Positions 24,630 through 28,844 of a stretch of 28,844 bases of DNA are shown here, piece by piece (the stretch's first letter is position 1; each line of letters begins with the position of its first letter). Position numbers and translations under genes: made by a program. Source of the DNA: an uncultured Porphyromonas sp. (lineage in GTDB: Bacteria > Bacteroidota > Bacteroidia > Bacteroidales > Porphyromonadaceae); the NCBI GenBank assembly GCA_943912835.1, contig CALTVJ010000015.1:1-28844 (forward strand), in the 5' to 3' direction. The notes under the pieces were generated by a model. That model saw only the letters and a program-made list of their open reading frames with translations. It had not been told where the DNA came from and did not search any database.

Positions 24630-24772
24630 ACTTCTTTTTTTTGATTTGTCTACTAAGTTACAATATATATTGGATATAGATGAAGCCTTAATAATAAGAT
24701 TGTGATCTGCTGTATCAGACTGTAAATATTGCTGTTTTTGTTCTCGTACTTAGAGTAAAGAAGTCGATTAAG

Positions 24773-24801
24773 TTGATTGACAATCGTTTGTCTACCGAGT
24801 C
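24773..24801. repeat. Dispersed palindromic repeat, diverged copy C
   Basis: TTGATTGAC opens this copy as in copy B2. The core palindrome is GACAA-TCGT-TTGTC (24779-24792), followed by TACCGAG, which also occurs beside the other copies. More diverged than A and B. Confidence 0.35.
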
Positions 24802-24901
24802 TGTTATGATTGATTAAGTTAGCAGTTTTGATATCCCTTTTAGCTGGTGTATTGGGGGCTTTACGAGCAAGCTATAAACAAGCTCCTAGCCATAAAAAGC
24901 T

Positions 24902-24909
24902 TAACTTTG
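24902..24909 (+). promoter_or_regulatory. -7 motif (TAACTTTG) upstream of the small ORF and the IdeS-like gene
   Basis: A full TAnnTTTG match 18 bases before the 50-residue ORF and identical to the motif at 19244. It is the best promoter candidate for the protease transcript. Confidence 0.55.
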
Positions 24910-24927
24910 TAGGAAATAAAAAACACC

Positions 24928-25080
24928 ATGAGCTTAACGAAATTGAATTATTTGCCTCCACAAGTACAGAGCTACGTACTTAGAAAACATCTGTCGCTTT
25001 TAGCAAGGTTGTCTTATGACCTATCTTTTGACTTGATGGAAAATTACGACATGGCAGAAGAAGACGAAGAGAATAGTTAG
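24928..25080 (+). CDS. Small hypothetical protein (50 residues) upstream of the IdeS-like gene
   Basis: ATG at 24928 to TAG at 25078-25080 encodes a 50-residue peptide beginning MSLTKLNYLPPQVQSYVLRK. It is amphipathic and leucine-rich in the middle (HLSLLARLSYDLSFDLMENY) and ends in an acidic tail (AEEDEENS). No signal peptide or known family is recognised. Support for it being real: a perfect -7 motif 18 bases upstream, an A-rich start context, and its end only 20 bases before the lipoprotein ATG, which suggests one transcript. It could instead be a leader peptide or a chance ORF. No function is proposed. Confidence 0.5.
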   Translation: MSLTKLNYLPPQVQSYVLRKHLSLLARLSYDLSFDLMENYDMAEEDEENS

Positions 25081-25100
25081 AATAATTTTAAGAAAGAAAA

Positions 25101-27173
25101 ATGATAAATTACAGATATATAGCTCTTTTGACCTTGGGACTGCTGACAGCTTGCCAGCAAGAGCAACCCAAAAAGGAGCCTATCACGCCTCCTACCCCCT
25201 CAGTCCCCGCAGAGAAGCCTAATATACCGAGTGAGGATAAACAGGTTGTTAGTTTAAGCCTTACGGCTCAACCCGAAGCAGCTTTTCGTTTGGCTCAGAT
25301 TGTAGATGAGGCGACAGGTAAGGTTGTGATCCCCTTCTTGCGAGAACGAAATTTGCTCGTTCGTTTGGCTATTCGTTCGACAACTGGTGTAGAGTATAAG
25401 ACCGTTGTATTTACCAAAGAGGTGGGAGTCCTACGAGCTAGCTACAAAGAGGAACTTAATCTTCCACAGAGCGTTAGTCAAGTTGACGTGGCGGCTATTG
25501 TTTTGGGAGAGGTAGCTGATGCTACGAACCAAATACCAGCACAACAATTTGCTAAAGTCCCCTCAGAGGAAGACGGTAAAAAGCATCTTGTCCAGGCGAT
25601 ACCCACCCCTTCGTCACTTCTCCCTATAGAGCAAGAAGGGGGGCAATCTATCGTCAAAACAACACTTCCCTATGTTTCGGAGTGGAGGACGATACAGCTT
25701 GAGGCTGGCAAGGATAATCATGTTGATTTGCTCTTTAAGCCAAGTGCAGCACTCATATGTATGCGTTTGGAAAATAAACAAAGTGTAGCATGCCAAATTA
25801 AGTCTGTACAGATCAAGACGACAGCCTTTGTACGTGCTTGGTCTTATGACTTTACAAAACTCGGAGTCAAAACTACGACTAGCTCCAATACCCTATTGGC
25901 TGGTGAAAGAGTTGATGCAACAAGTCCAGCCGTAGAGGACCAATTTGAGCTACGACTTCCACAAGAGCTTACGCTTCAACCCAATACAAAAAGCTCTTGG
26001 TTCTATTTCTGGGCTATGCCAGTGTCTGCTACTGTGCCCGTATCAACAGAGATTACACTCACAGCTGTAAGCCTTAAAGACCCCAGACAAGAAGAAAAGC
26101 TAATCTCTTGGAAGGCAGACCATCAATTTAAGATTGGAGCTACCCCCATTGAGGTAAAGATTAAGCCTGAGAAGACGCCTCCTACACCCCCACCAGTCTC
26201 TACGCCCGAAATGGATTACTCTGTCTCGGTACGACGGGGACAAACTTGGTTTATGCGTGGTGTCAATACTTCTGCGTCTTCGCCTACAACTTGGAAGCCA
26301 ATTTATAGTGGATTGGATATGAAGGGGCTAAGATGGGAAAAACAAAAAAACTACGGCTGGTACGATGTGAATAAAGAGGATCCGAGTCCTCGTGGTGGAG
26401 ACTCAGACCTTTGTTGGGCAGCGGTGGCAGCAAACACCTTACAGTGGTGGTTGGACCAAAACAAAGTCTATGTAGACCGCTACGATAGAGAGCGGAAAAT
26501 ACCCCGTAACTTTGAGAGCCCTTTTAAGTCTGACATCTTTGAATTGTATAAAAACAGTTTTGCGAATAAGGGTGGTGATCTTAAAACCTCTTTTGACTGG
26601 TTCTTTAATGGTAAGTATGGGAATCTTGATGGTAGCGCATCTTTGCAAAACTGGCCAGGGGCTGGCTTTTTCAAAGAAGTTTTCACAAAGGATGTATTCT
26701 CTGATGCAGAGCGCAGCAAGCGTTTCATTGGTGAAGACTTTCGCCCTGTGGAGCAGATAGGCTTCTCGGTTGAAAACTTCTCTGATGAAGTCGCTAAAGC
26801 CCTTCGTCTTGGTGAAGGCTTGAGTTGCGTCGTAAGGTATCCTAATGGCTATCTACATGCTTTGTCTATTTGGGGTGTAGACTTTGACGAGCAAGGGAGA
26901 GTCAGTCATATCTACCTGACCGATAGTAATGATAGAGATATTGACGAGCCAAGTAATGAAACACAATATACGACACGAGCAGGCTTAGTGCGTAAGGCGA
27001 TATATTATAGAAAGTCTGGCGAATTCGTCTCTAGTAGATATATGCCAGTAGGCGTGTATCACGAGTCTAGTGCAAAGGGGGTATTTAACTTCCAGATACA
27101 AACACTCTGTAAATTACCTCTACTGCAAAAGGAATGGGAGGCTTACTTTAAGAAGAAAGAGCAAAAACCATAA
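25101..27173 (+). CDS. Surface lipoprotein with IdeS/Mac-1-like (C66) cysteine protease domain
   Basis: A 690-residue predicted lipoprotein. Lipobox LLTAC (C18) is followed by a Pro-rich linker (23-45), a beta-rich domain (about 48-355) resembling Bacteroidales fimbrillin-like domains, a second Pro-rich linker (356-370) and a protease domain (about 371-690). The last matches streptococcal IdeS: NYGWYDVNK with oxyanion-hole-type K425, nucleophile C438 in LCWAAVAANTLQWWLDQNK, H586 in the HALSIWGVDFD block, and D608 in YLTDSN. His-to-Asp spacing is 22 residues in both proteins. Differences: three extra residues between Lys and Cys, and N610 in place of IdeS D286. IdeS cleaves the IgG hinge; the target here is unknown. 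Family by recall of IdeS, not by search. Probably co-transcribed with the small ORF 20 bases upstream. Confidence 0.85.
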   Translation: MINYRYIALLTLGLLTACQQEQPKKEPITPPTPSVPAEKPNIPSEDKQVVSLSLTAQPEAAFRLAQIVDEATGKVVIPFLRERNLLVRLAIRSTTGVEYKTVVFTKEVGVLRASYKEELNLPQSVSQVDVAAIVLGEVADATNQIPAQQFAKVPSEEDGKKHLVQAIPTPSSLLPIEQEGGQSIVKTTLPYVSEWRTIQLEAGKDNHVDLLFKPSAALICMRLENKQSVACQIKSVQIKTTAFVRAWSYDFTKLGVKTTTSSNTLLAGERVDATSPAVEDQFELRLPQELTLQPNTKSSWFYFWAMPVSATVPVSTEITLTAVSLKDPRQEEKLISWKADHQFKIGATPIEVKIKPEKTPPTPPPVSTPEMDYSVSVRRGQTWFMRGVNTSASSPTTWKPIYSGLDMKGLRWEKQKNYGWYDVNKEDPSPRGGDSDLCWAAVAANTLQWWLDQNKVYVDRYDRERKIPRNFESPFKSDIFELYKNSFANKGGDLKTSFDWFFNGKYGNLDGSASLQNWPGAGFFKEVFTKDVFSDAERSKRFIGEDFRPVEQIGFSVENFSDEVAKALRLGEGLSCVVRYPNGYLHALSIWGVDFDEQGRVSHIYLTDSNDRDIDEPSNETQYTTRAGLVRKAIYYRKSGEFVSSRYMPVGVYHESSAKGVFNFQIQTLCKLPLLQKEWEAYFKKKEQKP

Positions 27174-27204
27174 CCCTATCGCCTATCTAATATCATAAAG
27201 GTTC

Positions 27205-27257
27205 TATCCCCCTTAGCTTGTCTGAATCTTAACTTTATCAGGCAAATAAGGGGGATA
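27205..27257 (+). terminator. Long two-part hairpin downstream of the IdeS-like gene
   Basis: TATCCCCCTTA (27205-27215) pairs perfectly with TAAGGGGGATA (27247-27257). Inside, TTGTCTGA (27218-27225) pairs with TCAGGCAA (27238-27245) with one wobble, leaving a 12-base loop. No T-run follows, so it is not a textbook intrinsic terminator. It starts 31 bases after the stop and lies upstream of the next -7 motif. Confidence 0.5.
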
Positions 27258-27277
27258 AATGATTGGGATTTATTGTG

Positions 27278-27285
27278 TACCTTTG
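27278..27285 (+). promoter_or_regulatory. -7 motif (TACCTTTG) upstream of the V-ATPase operon
   Basis: Full TAnnTTTG match 45 bases before the ATG at 27331 and after the 27205-27257 hairpin. No standard-spaced -33 box. Confidence 0.55.
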
Positions 27286-27330
27286 TTTATAGTAGATCAT
27301 TAAAATAAGCCATAACTAAATAGCAATAAT

Positions 27331-27921
27331 ATGGACTCAAAGATTCAAGAGCTTACAGAGAAAGTATATAACGAGGGTGTCCTCAAAGCTAATGCCGAAG
27401 CAGAACGTATCATCGCCGAAGCAGAGGCACGTGCTAAAAATATTGTATCGGAAGCAGAGCGTACTGCCGATGAAGTCATACGCAGTGCAGAGCGTCGCGT
27501 CAATGATCATAAGCTTAATAGCGAGAGGGAGCTACAACTCTATGCAAACCAACTGGTAGAGGCAACTCGCTCTAGCCTTGTTGCTAATTTGTCGGGTGCC
27601 ATTGCTGGGGACAACGTTAAAGCCTTGTCAGCTAATCCTGATTTTATCCAGCAGTTTATGCTCGAGTTAGTTAAGGGGTTTGACCTGAATAAAGGCGTTG
27701 AGATATCGGGTGCCAATGCTGAAAAACTTGCAGAGTACTTTGCTGCCAATGCTCGCCATCTTATGGAGCAGGGGGTAAACATTAAGCAGGTTGCAGGTAA
27801 ACCGACAGACTTCACTTTACGTCCGTCTGATGGTGGTTTTAAACTCCATATTGGTGAGGCAGAGTTCCTAGAGTTATTTAAGAGTTTTGTGCGTCCTCAG
27901 TTGGCATCTCAATTATTCTAG
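27331..27921 (+). CDS. V-type ATP synthase subunit E
   Basis: A 196-residue peripheral-stalk subunit of an A/V-type ATPase. The first 80 residues are a long charged, Ala/Glu-rich coiled coil (AEAERIIAEAEARAKNIVSEA), and the C-terminal part forms the globular subunit-E head (DFTLRPSDGGFKLHIGEAEF and ending FVRPQLASQLF). It differs from F-type subunit b by lacking a membrane anchor. In Bacteroidales this gene opens an operon for a sodium- or proton-pumping V-type enzyme; the DUF2764 gene 6 bases downstream supports this. The catalytic subunits should lie beyond the window edge. Confidence 0.88.
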   Translation: MDSKIQELTEKVYNEGVLKANAEAERIIAEAEARAKNIVSEAERTADEVIRSAERRVNDHKLNSERELQLYANQLVEATRSSLVANLSGAIAGDNVKALSANPDFIQQFMLELVKGFDLNKGVEISGANAEKLAEYFAANARHLMEQGVNIKQVAGKPTDFTLRPSDGGFKLHIGEAEFLELFKSFVRPQLASQLF

Positions 27922-27927
27922 TTAGCT

Positions 27928-28844
27928 ATGGCACAATATCATGCTTTAGTCTCAGGGCTACCCAATCTGTCGTTAGATACGAACAAAGCTCCCTATACTC
28001 AAGCAGAGCTATATGCCGAGCTCGAAGAGCTTCTCTCAAACAAAGACTTAGCTTTGCTTGATTGGCTTCGTTTGGAGAGCTACAATCAAGATTTTATCAA
28101 ATTATATCAATCGGGTGTCTTAGCCCCTCAAGAAGAGCAAGAGGAAGAGCACGATGAGGACGAAGAGACGTGTTTACCTATATCAAAACTACGTCAGGCA
28201 TCTCTTGCGGCCAGTCAAGGAGAGCCTTTACTTCATAGCAAGTGTATTCCGAGCTATATCCTGCGTTTCCTTAATGAAGCTTATATGCCCCAAAACGAGG
28301 ACGAGGATGCAGAGCAAACACCGAAATCTTTACTCTCGGATCAAGATAGATTGACTCAACTGTATTACGCCTCTGCAAGCCGACATAAGAATAAGTTCTT
28401 GGCCACTTGGTTTGGATTTAATCAAACTTTACGTAACCTATTAGCTCTATACACTTGCCGTCATTTGGGTTGGCCTGCCGAAAACTACATTGTTGGTGAT
28501 AGAGAGGTTGAAGAGAAGTTGCTCAACAGTAAAGCAAAGGATTTTGATTTGTCTGAGGAGTGTCCCTATATTATGCAGATGATCACCATTGCTAATGAGC
28601 GAGATATCGCTCGTCGAGAACGCATGATTGATGCACTTCGTTGGCAGTTTTTAGAAGAACAAACGGAGTGGACGGTCTTTGACGTTGAGAATGTTTTGGC
28701 GTATTACCTCAAAATTGGTATTATCGAGCGTTGGCTTAATCTAGACGAAGAGCAGGGGCAAAAGGTCTTTAGGGATATAGTCATGGGTCTGAAGGCTGAG
28801 AGTCAAAAAGCGCTTTCAGATTTTAGAGAGAAGACAAAGAAATA
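27928..28844 (+). CDS. DUF2764 family protein of the V-ATPase operon (stop codon cut by window edge)
   Basis: Reading from ATG 27928 gives 305 codons, then TA at the very edge, which is probably the first two bases of a stop codon. The start MAQYHALVSGLPNL and a central block KNKFLATWFGFNQTLRNLL are typical of DUF2764, a family of unknown function found between V-ATPase subunits E and A in Bacteroidales. There is no signal peptide. An acidic run at about 67-80 (EEQEEEHDEDEE) and an arginine/glutamate-rich helical C-terminus are seen. It starts 6 bases after subunit E, so it is in the same operon. Product role is unknown, probably linked to V-ATPase assembly or regulation by context. Confidence 0.82.
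   Translation, partial: MAQYHALVSGLPNLSLDTNKAPYTQAELYAELEELLSNKDLALLDWLRLESYNQDFIKLYQSGVLAPQEEQEEEHDEDEETCLPISKLRQASLAASQGEPLLHSKCIPSYILRFLNEAYMPQNEDEDAEQTPKSLLSDQDRLTQLYYASASRHKNKFLATWFGFNQTLRNLLALYTCRHLGWPAENYIVGDREVEEKLLNSKAKDFDLSEECPYIMQMITIANERDIARRERMIDALRWQFLEEQTEWTVFDVENVLAYYLKIGIIERWLNLDEEQGQKVFRDIVMGLKAESQKALSDFREKTKK

Larger units (their letters stand above)
24630..24927. other. Divergent intergenic region between yicC and the small ORF
   Basis: This 298-base A/T-rich stretch has no credible longer gene. It contains a diverged dispersed-palindrome copy (24773-24801), a GAGC...GCTC inverted repeat near 24868 and the -7 motif at 24902-24909. Confidence 0.5.

Noticed and set aside
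25101..27173. The lipoprotein as a C10 (streptopain/gingipain-like) or C39 peptidase
   Set aside because: The blocks around Cys, His and Asp match IdeS, with WW-x-DQNK and WG-x-DFD, not the C10 or C39 motifs; there is no propeptide typical of streptopain.
27331..27921. Subunit E gene as F-type ATPase subunit b
   Set aside because: No N-terminal membrane anchor, and the C-terminal head and adjacent DUF2764 gene point to the V-type operon.
1..28844. CRISPR arrays, tRNA or rRNA genes, insertion sequences, prophage
   Set aside because: No regularly spaced repeats, no cloverleaf with a CCA end, no rRNA-like stretch and no transposase or phage protein were seen on either strand.

Overview
The window looks like chromosome from a Bacteroidales bacterium, most likely Porphyromonas or a close relative. 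The evidence is a PafA-type alkaline phosphatase, a gyrA gene followed directly by a periplasmic TPR gene (the arrangement I recall for gyrA-tprA in P. gingivalis), a V-type ATPase operon opening with subunit E plus a DUF2764 gene, A-rich start contexts without Shine-Dalgarno sites, and repeated TAnnTTTG -7 promoter motifs. A complete hemL is notable because P. gingivalis is a heme auxotroph; species such as P. cangingivalis are reported to make heme. The species call is inference.

Layout. From 26 to 15041 everything reads leftward. Read in the direction of transcription, the order is pepD, fabD, a GH29 alpha-L-fucosidase, a 268-base gap, hemL, an acyltransferase, prmA, pafA, a TrpG/PabA amidotransferase, nth, a lipoprotein/ATPase/permease ABC importer, xerD and a DUF805 membrane protein. 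From 15344 to 20324 genes read rightward: gyrA, tprA, a strong terminator, then a secreted endonuclease/exonuclease/phosphatase-family protein. From 20433 to 24629 a tight leftward operon carries yicC, an amidinotransferase-fold hydrolase, radA and a GT4 glycosyltransferase. From 24928 to the right edge genes read rightward: a 50-residue ORF, a large surface lipoprotein, then V-ATPase subunit E and a DUF2764 gene whose last codon is cut by the window edge.

Most genes are ordinary housekeeping genes. The outlier is the 690-residue lipoprotein at 25101-27173. Its C-terminal 320 residues match the IdeS/Mac-1 family (MEROPS C66), the IgG-cleaving cysteine proteases of streptococci. They have the same Cys/His/Asp framework, with the His-to-Asp spacing exactly kept, the oxyanion-hole lysine, and the surrounding WYD, WW-DQNK and IWG-DFD blocks. 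In front of it sit a lipobox, a Pro-rich linker and a beta-rich domain resembling fimbrillin-like domains of Bacteroidales. This suggests a cell-surface, possibly immunoglobulin-directed, protease in a Gram-negative anaerobe. A small ORF lies just upstream behind a good -7 motif, and a long two-part hairpin lies just downstream.

A second non-coding signal is a dispersed intergenic repeat built on a small palindrome (GACGA-N-TCGTC) with shared flanks, seen near 1582, 15203-15251 and 24773.
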